NCBI GenBank assembly: GCA_964556665.1 | Contig: CAZKXU010000021.1 | Span: forward strand, 1-39,887 | Length of the DNA stretch: 39,887 nucleotides | Direction: 5' to 3' | DNA from: CAZKXU01 sp964556665 | Lineage (GTDB): Bacteria; Bdellovibrionota_C; UBA2361; CAZKXU01 | In this document: piece after piece, positions 32,654-39,887 of the stretch | How positions within the stretch are numbered: position 1 is the first letter of the stretch | How the letters are laid out: each line of letters starts with the position of its first letter | The notes under the pieces: model-generated | Database searches by the model: none | The model's input: only the letters and a program-made list of their open reading frames with translations | Told to the model about the DNA's origin: nothing | Position numbers and translations under genes: made by a program

Positions 32654-33794
32654 ACGAGAAGCGGCATTAAGACGGTGTCATCCTTGGATCTTTTCCGGTG
32701 CCATTGACAGAAAAGATCCGGAGATTAAGGCCGGTGACACAGTTGAGGTTTTTTCCTCAGTTGGTGACTTTTTAGCAGTTGGCCACTTCGCCGAAGCAAG
32801 TATCGCAGTCAAGATTATTGCGTTCAACAAAGTTAGCATAGACTCCCTTTTTTGGAGTGAGAAGATCCGATCTGCTATCTCTCTTCGACGTAGAATCGGA
32901 TTATTTGAGAACCCTGAAACTAATGCCTTTAGATTAATCAATGCAGAGGGTGATGCTCTACCTGGCTTAATTGTAGATCTATACGCAAATACAGCGGTAA
33001 TACAATGCCATTCGATCGGGATGTACAATGCTCGAAAGGAGATTGCAGCAGCCTTAGTTGAGGCGCTGCCTGAGCGCATAGAAGCAGTTTTTGATAAAAG
33101 TGCGGAATCCTTACACTCCAAACAGGAGAATGGATACCTTTTCGGCCAAGATAGCAGCAATCTGGTTGTTGAAAATGGATTTAAGTTTAAGGTTGATTGG
33201 AAACACGGACAAAAAACCGGATTTTTTCTTGATCAGCGCGAGAATAGGGCATTGCTAAAAAGATACGCACAGAATTGCTCAGTGCTGAATGCATTTTCCT
33301 ATAGTGGTGGCTTCACGGTCTATGCGCTTGGTGCAGGAGCGAAAAGTGTAGACTCGGTTGATAGCTCTAAGCCCGCCCTTGAGCTACTTAAAGAAAATAT
33401 TACTCTAAATTTCACCGAAGAGGTTACACATAAGAGTATTGATGCTGATTGTTTTGAATTCCTAAAATCGATCGATAGCAGATACGATTTAATTATTCTA
33501 GATCCTCCGGCCTTTGCTAAAGGTCTTAGCGCAGTCAAAGCAGGTATGCGCGGGTATGAAACTATCAACTCCCATGCTTTAAAAGGGATCACGCAGGGCG
33601 GACTACTCTTTACCTTCTCCTGTTCACAGGCTATAAGCCGCGAGATGTTCAGAGAGGTTGTCTCAAGATCAGCCGTCAACTCCCGCCGTAGCGTAAAGAT
33701 TTTGCACGAACTACACCAAGCTCCGTGTCATGCTCTCAATCCAAATCATCCGGAGGGGGAGTATCTCAAAGGGTTGGTGTTGGCTGTGGATTAA
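32625..33794 (+). CDS. RlmI-like 23S rRNA m5C methyltransferase
   Basis: A 389-aa class I SAM methyltransferase with an N-terminal PUA domain (RRCHPWIFSGAIDRKD ... AGDTVEVFS) and the C-terminal Rossmann domain. TGFFLDQRENRALLK (~203-217) and NAFSYSGGFTVYALGAGA (~226-243) are motif I, LDPPAFAKG (~288-296) is the catalytic-site motif, and FTFSCSQ (~326-332) carries the m5C-type Cys. It starts at TTG 32625, 5 bases after AGAGG, within the end of the RsmI-like gene. RlmI methylates C1962; whether this homologue has the same site is inference. Confidence 0.9.
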   Translation: MLPRITLKPKREAALRRCHPWIFSGAIDRKDPEIKAGDTVEVFSSVGDFLAVGHFAEASIAVKIIAFNKVSIDSLFWSEKIRSAISLRRRIGLFENPETNAFRLINAEGDALPGLIVDLYANTAVIQCHSIGMYNARKEIAAALVEALPERIEAVFDKSAESLHSKQENGYLFGQDSSNLVVENGFKFKVDWKHGQKTGFFLDQRENRALLKRYAQNCSVLNAFSYSGGFTVYALGAGAKSVDSVDSSKPALELLKENITLNFTEEVTHKSIDADCFEFLKSIDSRYDLIILDPPAFAKGLSAVKAGMRGYETINSHALKGITQGGLLFTFSCSQAISREMFREVVSRSAVNSRRSVKILHELHQAPCHALNPNHPEGEYLKGLVLAVD

Positions 33795-33821
33795 TTGTAA
33801 CCGCTCAAAATAAGATTAATC

Positions 33822-34439
33822 ATGTTTATCGGTATTATTCAGGGCACAGCAAAAGTAATAGATCTCACCCGATCTGCTGGAGCAGCACGGCTAAAATTGG
33901 AACTGCCGGCAGAGCGCGCTCGCGAACTTAAAATCGGGGGGAGTATCTCTGTAGATGGTGTCTGTCTTACTATCACGGAGATTCAGAATACTCAGGTAAT
34001 TTTCGATCTAATGAGCCAAACACTAAATCTAAGCACTCTAGGTCAACTTAAGATTGGAGCTTATGTAAATTTTGAGCGCGCCGCTAAGTTAGGGGAGGAG
34101 ATCGGTGGGCATATACTATCCGGGCACGTTGATGGAATAGTTACAGTTGAAAGCATTGAAAAGTTGGAAGGAAATACTACCATATGTCTGCACGTTCCTG
34201 CCCCTTTAATGCCGTACATCTTTCCACAAGGCTACATTGCTATAAACGGTGCGAGTCTAACAGTGGCTCATGTAGACAGTAAAAATAGAACTTTCAAGAT
34301 CGGCTTAATACCGGAAACTTTAAAACGCACAACGTTTTCACAGATTAGCATCGGGGACAAACTCAATCTAGAGCTAGATCGAATCACACAGATAGTAGTA
34401 AACACAGTAAATGAAAGACTAAGGTCTAGTACCCAGTAA
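33822..34439 (+). CDS. ribE: Riboflavin synthase alpha chain
   Basis: A 205-aa enzyme that dismutates two 6,7-dimethyl-8-ribityllumazines to riboflavin. Two lumazine-binding repeats are present: MFIGIIQGTAKV ... GGSISVDGVCLTIT and GHILSGHVDGIVTVES ... GYIAINGASLTVAHVD. The usual N-terminal MFTGI is MFIGI. Two barrels and a C-terminal trimerisation helix give the usual length. No other riboflavin genes or FMN-riboswitch-like structure are near, so this copy is separate from any rib cluster. It converges with the EamA gene, 8 bases apart. Confidence 0.94.
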   Translation: MFIGIIQGTAKVIDLTRSAGAARLKLELPAERARELKIGGSISVDGVCLTITEIQNTQVIFDLMSQTLNLSTLGQLKIGAYVNFERAAKLGEEIGGHILSGHVDGIVTVESIEKLEGNTTICLHVPAPLMPYIFPQGYIAINGASLTVAHVDSKNRTFKIGLIPETLKRTTFSQISIGDKLNLELDRITQIVVNTVNERLRSSTQ

Positions 34440-34447
34440 ATAGCCAA

Positions 34448-35338
34448 CTACGCTTTGTTTATCCTGATCTCTCCGCGTGCAATTAAAGCCGAGGTAATTA
34501 GAACTATTCCGCCTCCTGCTATCTGGATAGTGTCAAGCTCGTCGCCGAAAAAAAACCATGCGAAGGGGGCAGCTATTAATGGCCCAACTGCGCGCAGCGC
34601 TGAAACCACCCAGCCTTTCAGATCCTTAATAGCAGCGAACCAGAAAGGTAATGATAAAAAATGAAATAAAATTGTATGAACTGAGAGATATCTCCAGCCC
34701 TCCAAATTACTCCAACTAGCGGAATCTGAAAAAATAATAGCAAAGGGAAGTAGTACGAATCCACCCACAAACTGATAGATAGCCGCCGCTTGAACTCCAC
34801 CTATTTGCTGTGCACTATTGGTTCCTGATATGTAGGCTAGTCCACTAAAGCACATTGCTATGATGATTAGCAGATCTCCTAGCTGACTCTCGCCTAACGA
34901 GAAACTCCCACCTGTTGAAAGAAGAAATGCACCTAGTATATGAACTGCTAGAAGTAATATATGAGCGAGACTTGTGCTCTCTTTCTTATAAATCCAGAGC
35001 CAGAATAAGATAAAATAAGGTTCAACCTTTGAAAAAAACATGGCTTTGATGCCCGTAGTAAGAGCGGTGGCATGCACAAATAAAAGTGTTCGAAAAAACG
35101 CCCCTAAAATAATTATTAGTATTAAACTTCTTCTCGCCGCTTTAATCTTTTCCCAGGAAGGAAGCCGGCCGCGCATTCTAAGAAATATAAGCCAGGCTGT
35201 CCCAGCAGAGAGTGGCCCAAAGCAGGCAACAATCAAGGTTCCTAGCGATTTAGTAGCATTACACTGAAAAATAACCGCTAAGCTCGAAAGAACTGAAGAG
35301 GTAAGCGCAAATAGTAGAGCGGAGCGATCAGGGGCCAT
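34448..35338 (-). CDS. EamA/DMT-family transporter
   Basis: A 296-aa drug/metabolite-transporter superfamily protein with ten hydrophobic helices in two EamA repeats (first half FALTSSVLSSLAVIFQCNAT, second half LIIIAMCFSGLAYISGTN). The tandem motif at the C-terminus, AVGPLIAAPFAWFFFGDELDTIQIAGGGIVL, is characteristic. The transported compound is unknown. It is divergent to the large glycosyltransferase-like gene. Confidence 0.88.
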   Translation of the reverse strand: MAPDRSALLFALTSSVLSSLAVIFQCNATKSLGTLIVACFGPLSAGTAWLIFLRMRGRLPSWEKIKAARRSLILIIILGAFFRTLLFVHATALTTGIKAMFFSKVEPYFILFWLWIYKKESTSLAHILLLAVHILGAFLLSTGGSFSLGESQLGDLLIIIAMCFSGLAYISGTNSAQQIGGVQAAAIYQFVGGFVLLPFAIIFSDSASWSNLEGWRYLSVHTILFHFLSLPFWFAAIKDLKGWVVSALRAVGPLIAAPFAWFFFGDELDTIQIAGGGIVLITSALIARGEIRINKA

Positions 35339-35418
35339 TGTTATATAGAAGATAGAACTTATCTGTCCAGGCTCTAGAAGTTAGGATAAATTATGATCCT
35401 TGTATAGAGATAGAGAGA

Positions 35419-37671
35419 ATGTCTAACGCAAACCAACTAAAGAGGGAGTTTCTTAAGCTATATTGGCCATCAGTGAAGCTGTTAACTCAATTTATACTTA
35501 TTTTAGTTACTCTCATTCTCGTACTCTACTATAAAGCTCTTTTTATCGAGAATTCGGCGTTACTTGGCGGAGCTGAGCGCGATGCAGGGTTTTATCTCTG
35601 GCTCATGCGTTCAAATATCGCCGATTTTTTTTCACTTCCGTGGTTTGATACAAAAAGCTTCTATCCGTACGGTAAGACTCTGGCATGGAGTGATAATTTT
35701 ATATTGCCATCTTTAATTGCAGGACAACTACAGGTTCTAGGACTTAGAGAAGCTCTTAGCTATAACATGCTCTTGCTCGGAGCAATTTTCCTAAATGGAC
35801 TAACTGTATACATTCTGTGTTTTGCGCTTAGTGGGGAGCATTATGGCGCTCTCTTTTCCGGAATTACCATTGTAGTATGGCACTACCTTGTCGGTATGCT
35901 TGGGCATCCACAGCTTCAATTCGCATTTTTTATTCCACTGGGGATTCTTTTATTTTTTACTCTGCTTACTAAGCCCACCGTTACTCGTAGCTTTTTTCTT
36001 AGCTTAACCGTTACACTAACATTTCTCACCACGGTCTATTATGCGATCTTTCTTGCCCTATGCTGCGTGTTGCTGTTAATCGGGACACTATTAGTTAAAC
36101 CCAAAATGATAAAAGAGCTTCCATGGCTTAAACTTGGAGCAGGGGCGCTTCTAGGCTTCATACCAATTATACCGTTTCTGCTTCCCTATCTTCATACAAG
36201 AGAGGCATTCGGTGAGCGCGCATTGCATGAAGCTTACTATTTTTCCTCCGATCTACTCTCCTATCTCTCTGCCTCTCCACATAATATTGTTTACAAGGCA
36301 ACTGCTGAGTTAAGCCACTCAGAGGCGCATCTCTTTCCTGGTATTATTGTCATACTCCTTGTACTAATAGGATTATGGAGAGTCACTAGTGCTCCGGAGC
36401 TTAAAAGGCTACGCGAGATCTTTCTTACTATATTTGTTTTAAGCCTAACTTTATCTTATCCAGCATTAAGTGAGCCGTTTTTTAAATATTTAACCGCGAT
36501 TTCTTTATGGCTGTTAATAGCTCTGTTCGGCATGATCCTCTATCGCCTTGGATCGCTTGAACGCAAACTAGGTTCACAGATATTCACTAATAGAGATATC
36601 GTTGCGGTTACGCTCTTTACGGCGGTTATGCTTTTTACTTTAAGCTTTGGACCACTTGGATATCCAGAGATTAAAGTAATGTCTCTTAGTCCGTACAGAT
36701 TGCTGTATGAGCTTATGCCTGGCTTTAACTCAATGCGCGCTATAAGCCGTATCATTGTGCCATGTTACACCTTGTTGCTTTTAGCCGCCGCCTTTACGCT
36801 TACGCAACTTTTAAAAGACTCGAGGATTAAACCATCCGCTGCAGTTGTGATTATCCTGTTTTCTATACTGGAACAGATCACTCTTACCTTTCCACTTGAA
36901 TTGATCCCGGAAGCTCCTGCTGTTTATCGCTCCATTCCATTGGAAAAGATCCCTAGTGCACCTACGGTCTATCGCTTCGCCGATGGCTTACTTACCTCAC
37001 AGGATGCTGTTATCTCACTTCCATTTGCAGGAGAGCTTGATCAGTATGGCCAGGTGAAAAGATGGTCGGAGTTTGCAAGATTGCAGGTCAACTATATGAA
37101 CTGGAGCGCGACTATAGGTAGGCCAACCGTAAATGGGTATAGTGGTCAGCGCAGTAAGCTCATTAAAGAGCTTCCTAGGGAACTCGCCAATTTTCCTGAT
37201 AGAAGATCTATTCAAGCATTAAGTCAGATCGCTGGTTTGCGATATATATTTTTTATCTCAAAAAATCTTCCATACTTCGATCGTGTCAAATTTGAAGTCG
37301 CTTTGAAAGAGAGCTCTGCTTGGTTAAGCATTGTCAATCAGGATGAGAATAATAACTACCTGCTACAGCTACGCCCTGAAGCGGTTTTGGATGAGCGCTT
37401 TACGCTTATAGCTCCGCAAAGCACCAATGGCAAACTAGAGATTCAAATTGTCTCGAGAGGTTGTAGCCCTGAAAGCTCTCTAGAGGTCTTTGCTGATGAC
37501 AGCTCTACGCCGTTAACTACAATACCTTGTTCTGCTGCTAGCACATCTACAACTACAGAGATCTTCCTTTCAAAAATCAGTAAAACAGTGCGGCCGATAA
37601 GATTAACTTTTCGTGCGCTTGGCGGTGCAAATTTTATAATGACTGATAGTAAATACAGTCGAAGCTTATAA
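35419..37671 (+). CDS. Large integral membrane protein, probably GT-C-like glycosyltransferase
   Basis: A 750-aa protein. The first ~490 residues hold about ten to twelve transmembrane helices. An early loop carries GGAERDAGFYLWLMRS (~50-65), placed like the acidic catalytic loop of polyprenyl-linked GT-C glycosyltransferases and YfhO-like proteins. The last ~250 residues are soluble, with a distinctive segment VNGYSGQRSKLIKELPRELANFP and a beta-rich end. It would act on sugar-lipid or wall precursors at the outer face of the membrane. No other polysaccharide genes are adjacent, so the assignment is based only on topology and the loop. Confidence 0.65.
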   Translation: MSNANQLKREFLKLYWPSVKLLTQFILILVTLILVLYYKALFIENSALLGGAERDAGFYLWLMRSNIADFFSLPWFDTKSFYPYGKTLAWSDNFILPSLIAGQLQVLGLREALSYNMLLLGAIFLNGLTVYILCFALSGEHYGALFSGITIVVWHYLVGMLGHPQLQFAFFIPLGILLFFTLLTKPTVTRSFFLSLTVTLTFLTTVYYAIFLALCCVLLLIGTLLVKPKMIKELPWLKLGAGALLGFIPIIPFLLPYLHTREAFGERALHEAYYFSSDLLSYLSASPHNIVYKATAELSHSEAHLFPGIIVILLVLIGLWRVTSAPELKRLREIFLTIFVLSLTLSYPALSEPFFKYLTAISLWLLIALFGMILYRLGSLERKLGSQIFTNRDIVAVTLFTAVMLFTLSFGPLGYPEIKVMSLSPYRLLYELMPGFNSMRAISRIIVPCYTLLLLAAAFTLTQLLKDSRIKPSAAVVIILFSILEQITLTFPLELIPEAPAVYRSIPLEKIPSAPTVYRFADGLLTSQDAVISLPFAGELDQYGQVKRWSEFARLQVNYMNWSATIGRPTVNGYSGQRSKLIKELPRELANFPDRRSIQALSQIAGLRYIFFISKNLPYFDRVKFEVALKESSAWLSIVNQDENNNYLLQLRPEAVLDERFTLIAPQSTNGKLEIQIVSRGCSPESSLEVFADDSSTPLTTIPCSAASTSTTTEIFLSKISKTVRPIRLTFRALGGANFIMTDSKYSRSL

Positions 37672-38073
37672 GGTTTTTTTTCTAGCTTTGGGGATTTTAA
37701 TAACTATCTTTGGCCCAAGAATATTTTCTACTCCCATCAGAGCTTCGACTGTTAACAAATACTTGCCAGCTCTTGGACGGGTCATACGCACGCGGGAGGT
37801 AAAGGTGGTTTTCTGATCAACAAGATCTAATTTCGATACTTTAAAAATCGCTACACGATACTGCAGATCCTCCTGAAGTGGCATCCAGGAGATAACTAAA
37901 GCCTTCTCGTTAATCTTAACCCCCAGAAACGAACTTTCAAGCGCTGCACGGATTGCCGCGTACTCATCCTCAATAGTTGACTGTGCTAGTACGGAAGGTA
38001 CGGAGGTTGAAAGTGCTAATAAAGTAGTGACCAGCACTAGTGTCGATTTAATAACTAGAGTTATGTGAGACAT
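37666..38073 (-). CDS. Small secreted hypothetical protein
   Basis: A 135-aa protein with a signal peptide (STLVLVTTLLALSTSVPSVLAQ, cleaved after VLA) and a compact remainder with fibronectin-like spacing (ALVISWMPLQEDLQYRVAIFKV ... RPRAGKYLLTVEAL), ending in a basic tail KARKKTL. It is convergent with the large membrane protein gene, and the two overlap by 6 bases. The function is unknown. Confidence 0.65.
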   Translation of the reverse strand: MSHITLVIKSTLVLVTTLLALSTSVPSVLAQSTIEDEYAAIRAALESSFLGVKINEKALVISWMPLQEDLQYRVAIFKVSKLDLVDQKTTFTSRVRMTRPRAGKYLLTVEALMGVENILGPKIVIKIPKARKKTL

Positions 38074-38401
38074 ATTAATGTTATGGTGATTTTTATAATA
38101 TAATTACCCCCTATATTTTCCCCCCTATATTTTCTCAGACACATTGATATAAATAGTCACACAGGCATAACACTTATGCTTTTCAACTTGCTCGATTGAA
38201 GGATCCCGGGGTCAAGAGTCAAAAACAGCTGAATTCTATTAAAATGTGGGTTGGGAATGGTCCGGAATGGTTGGGAATAGGATGGAGATCTCCAGTTGAC
38301 TCTATAAAATTAAGCTCAGGGCGAACCTCACCGCTACGAAGGATAATTTCGCACCACCCTATATTGCGGAATAATTTATAGAGAATTAGCTCATACAAGT
38401 T
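38074..38401. other. Intergenic left flank of the transposase unit
   Basis: It holds a C-rich inverted-repeat copy at 38107-38140 and a short cluster of GGTTGGGAAT / GGTCCGGAAT direct repeats at ~38249-38282. No coding frame is supported. Confidence 0.6.
38107..38140. repeat. Inverted repeat, left copy (transposase-flanking)
   Basis: Two CCCCCTATATTTTC-type units, ending TTTTCTCAGAC. Reverse-complemented, the inner 14 bases (GTCTGAGAAAATAT) are identical to 39491-39504, on the other side of the transposase gene. Confidence 0.8.
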
Positions 38402-39346
38402 TTATGGAGGTGCAGCTCCACACGGCTCAAGCGAACGATAAGGCTTATAGGTTCCCTCTGGAAATACTACCCCCTCTTCACCAGCGCGGTAACGTGCAGA
38501 AGCATCTTTATATTGAAAGTATGTGTCAAAATACCACTGCTTAGCAATCTGGCGCCTCTGTGGATCCTCAGATAGTACGCGGGGTCTGTGACTTTTATAG
38601 GTAGATGTTTTTGTACTCTTAGGTAAACTGCCTCGAGGGGTGTTAAGTAATCTCTCACGGCCAAGAAATCCCTTACCCTCCTTTAGCCTCTCGGCTACTA
38701 TCTTAGATCGTCTCTCCTCTAATTTCTTATGCATTAACGTTGCATACTCTTTTTGACTCATATCCTCGTAGCCAGGAAGCCTGCTATATTCCAGATGTAC
38801 AGTTTCAGTATAATCCTTAATGGATAGCTTAGGGTTATAGCGCTTAGCAGCATTATACTCACCCCACCTTACAACCTTAAATTTACGCTTTATGCCGTAT
38901 ACGGCATCATGAAAACAGTTATAACCGGGATAATCCGAAATTCTCTCCACTAAGCCGTCATTTACCGGCTGAAGTACGGTATAAAAGAACCGATCTTCGA
39001 CATCGGTATCACCAGGAAGTACTTCCGATGAGTATCTCCTACCCCAGAACTTACCCCCGGGATACTCAGTGGTATGGCGCGGTACTGCTCGGGCGATACT
39101 CGAGTTCAGATCACGCATGAATTTAGCCCGATTACACTTAGGAAAGTGTGCCGGAGCCTGCGTATGATTGCCCTCTATCGCCAGAGCGTAGAGCTTTACG
39201 TCGTAACGCTTAGTATACTTCGCTGTATACCCTAAAATCGCATCTTCAAGCGGCTTATTGTTTACAAACCAAAGCTCTGAGTTTCTAGACCTACTCGTTA
39301 AAAATGACCCATATTTCGATGTTTCAATGCGCGGATGATATGACAT
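38402..39346 (-). CDS. Y1/REP-associated tyrosine transposase-like protein
   Basis: A 314-aa protein. The N-terminal RNSELWFVNN and YALAIEGNH-TQ (residues ~53-63) align with the HUH region of IS200/RAYT single-strand transposases (typically NHVH). Here the motif is H61-T62-Q63, so the second His is Gln. DRFFYTVLQPVNDGLVERIS (~118-137) matches the conserved helix with the presumed catalytic tyrosine (~Tyr122). KFWGRRYSSEVLPG lies between. The C-terminal half is basic. GGAGGAGG precedes the ATG at 39346. The gene is flanked by inverted G-rich repeats, as expected of a RAYT-REP system. Confidence 0.8.
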   Translation of the reverse strand: MSYHPRIETSKYGSFLTSRSRNSELWFVNNKPLEDAILGYTAKYTKRYDVKLYALAIEGNHTQAPAHFPKCNRAKFMRDLNSSIARAVPRHTTEYPGGKFWGRRYSSEVLPGDTDVEDRFFYTVLQPVNDGLVERISDYPGYNCFHDAVYGIKRKFKVVRWGEYNAAKRYNPKLSIKDYTETVHLEYSRLPGYEDMSQKEYATLMHKKLEERRSKIVAERLKEGKGFLGRERLLNTPRGSLPKSTKTSTYKSHRPRVLSEDPQRRQIAKQWYFDTYFQYKDASARYRAGEEGVVFPEGTYKPYRSLEPCGAAPP

Positions 39347-39490
39347 ACACCTCCTCCATATCTAAGTATTCGGTGATGTCAGTCAAAAGTTGCCCGCTTC
39401 ACTTTCTGTGAGCAGAATAATCTATATCTTCCTCCTGTGAGTCTAATCAGTTAAACCTCCTCACTTTAACTATCTTAAATTTATCATCGT

Positions 39491-39534
39491 GTCTGAGAAA
39501 ATATTGGGGAAAATATTGGGGGAAAATATTGGGG
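39491..39534. repeat. Inverted repeat, right copy, tandem G-rich units
   Basis: GTCTGAG followed by three GAAAATATTGGGG-type units up to the gap. The first 14 bases mirror the left copy at 38107-38140. More decayed G-rich units continue to ~39630. Confidence 0.8.
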
Positions 39535-39544
39535 NNNNNNNNNN
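39535..39544. other. Assembly gap (10 N)
   Basis: Ten undetermined bases inside the G-rich tandem repeat, probably a placeholder for a repeat the assembler could not span. The true length is unknown. Confidence 0.95.
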
Positions 39545-39635
39545 AGAATTTGTTTTGGGGTGTGTGAAAGTGTAGGGGAAAGTGTTGGGGAGAGAGATGG
39601 GGGGGGGAAGAAAGGAGAAAATATTGGGAAGAGCA
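39545..39635. repeat. Decayed G-rich repeat tail
   Basis: Repeated GGGG runs (TTTTGGGG, GTGTAGGGG, GTGTTGGGG, GATGGGGGGGGG) and a final GAGAAAATATTGGG at ~39615-39628, close to the stop codon of the isocitrate dehydrogenase gene. Confidence 0.65.
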
Positions 39636-39887
39636 CTAGCTACTAAGCCCCGCCGCCACCGCATCAATAAACTTACCGGTACTTAGATATGAACCGGCTG
39701 GAGGCACTGAGCCATGAATGCAAGCTGCTAGATCTTTGGTCATTCTACCGGACTCAACTGTAGCTACGCAGACCTTCTCCAACTTCTGAGCAAAATTCAT
39801 CAGATCCTTATTGCCATCGAATTTGCCGCGGTAATAGAGCCCGCCTGTCCAGGCATATATTGATGCGATCGGGTTGGTTGAGGTCTC
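39636..39887 (-). CDS. icd: NADP-type isocitrate dehydrogenase, C-terminal part (partial)
   Basis: The window ends inside this gene: 83 codons and the stop TAG (39636-39638) are present on the minus strand. The translation TSTNPIASIYAWTGGLYYRG ... VESGRMTKDLAACIHG ... YLSTGKFIDAV matches the C-terminus of the homodimeric isocitrate dehydrogenases related to the eukaryotic NADP enzymes (IDH type II). It oxidises isocitrate to 2-oxoglutarate in the TCA cycle. The upstream part and start are outside the window. The C-terminal tail is short, and the repeat region begins directly after the stop. Confidence 0.9.
   Translation of the reverse strand, partial: ETSTNPIASIYAWTGGLYYRGKFDGNKDLMNFAQKLEKVCVATVESGRMTKDLAACIHGSVPPAGSYLSTGKFIDAVAAGLSS

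Noticed and set aside
33822..34439. FMN riboswitch ahead of the riboflavin synthase gene
   Set aside because: Only ~27 bases separate it from the RlmI-like gene, too short for the RFN element; none is visible.
39470..39667. Minus-strand gene across the N gap
   Set aside because: The frame runs through unknown bases and low-complexity G/C tracts; the true gene here is the C-terminal part of isocitrate dehydrogenase in another frame.

Overview
The window looks like a piece of an uncultivated Gram-negative bacterium. Signal peptides, an MltB-type lytic transglycosylase, a DUF1329-like periplasmic protein and a 2-hydroxychromene-2-carboxylate (HCCA) isomerase-like protein point towards Proteobacteria in the broad (deltaproteobacteria-like) sense. 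The phylum cannot be fixed from sequence alone. Base composition is moderate and slightly AT-leaning, neither tRNA encodes CCA, and a 10-N gap at 39535-39544 marks a scaffold, so this is probably a metagenome assembly.

Layout. (1) 932-8743: a MoxR ATPase, then two unrelated small secreted-protein genes, then a tightly coupled DUF58 / BatA-like / large double-vWA operon; this is a MoxR-vWA system for the cell envelope whose ATPase gene has been separated from the rest. (2) 8778-17374: an accessory stretch with two AAA+DUF4143 ATPases, each with an AT-rich inverted repeat at its 5' end, a tandem CACCAAATTGGG repeat cluster, an amino-acid permease, an RluB-type pseudouridine synthase with EngB, a TauE/SafE permease and an unrecognised 426-codon gene behind a stable leader hairpin. 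(3) 17827-24086: core genes, mostly on the minus strand: response regulator-tmk-holB, holA-mltB and tRNA-Phe, with sufB alone on the plus strand. (4) 24129-27707, minus: an RDD membrane protein with a zinc ribbon, RsmE and the HCCA isomerase-like protein. (5) 27882-38073: an MTHFR-ferredoxin pair, a DUF1329-like protein, a four-CBS protein, tRNA-Glu, an RsmI-like / RlmI-like / RibE group, an EamA transporter, a large membrane glycosyltransferase-like protein and a small secreted protein. (6) 38107-39887: a Y1/RAYT-like transposase gene flanked by inverted G-rich repeats, then the 3' end of an NADP-type isocitrate dehydrogenase gene.

Most of the unexplained structure is repeated intergenic DNA. 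There are at least four families: a long imperfect palindrome (window start and the sufB 3' end); a ~185-bp multi-stem element (700-884 and 23813-23998); a short REP-like GC palindrome (five sites, four of them between convergent genes); and G-rich tandem repeats (about 10118-10316 and around the transposase). The best candidates for new biology are the 185-bp multi-stem element, the transposase with an H-T-Q motif where HUH is expected and its repeats, the palindrome-preceded DUF4143 ATPases, the MTHFR plus 2x[4Fe-4S] ferredoxin pair, and the orphan gene at 16094-17374.
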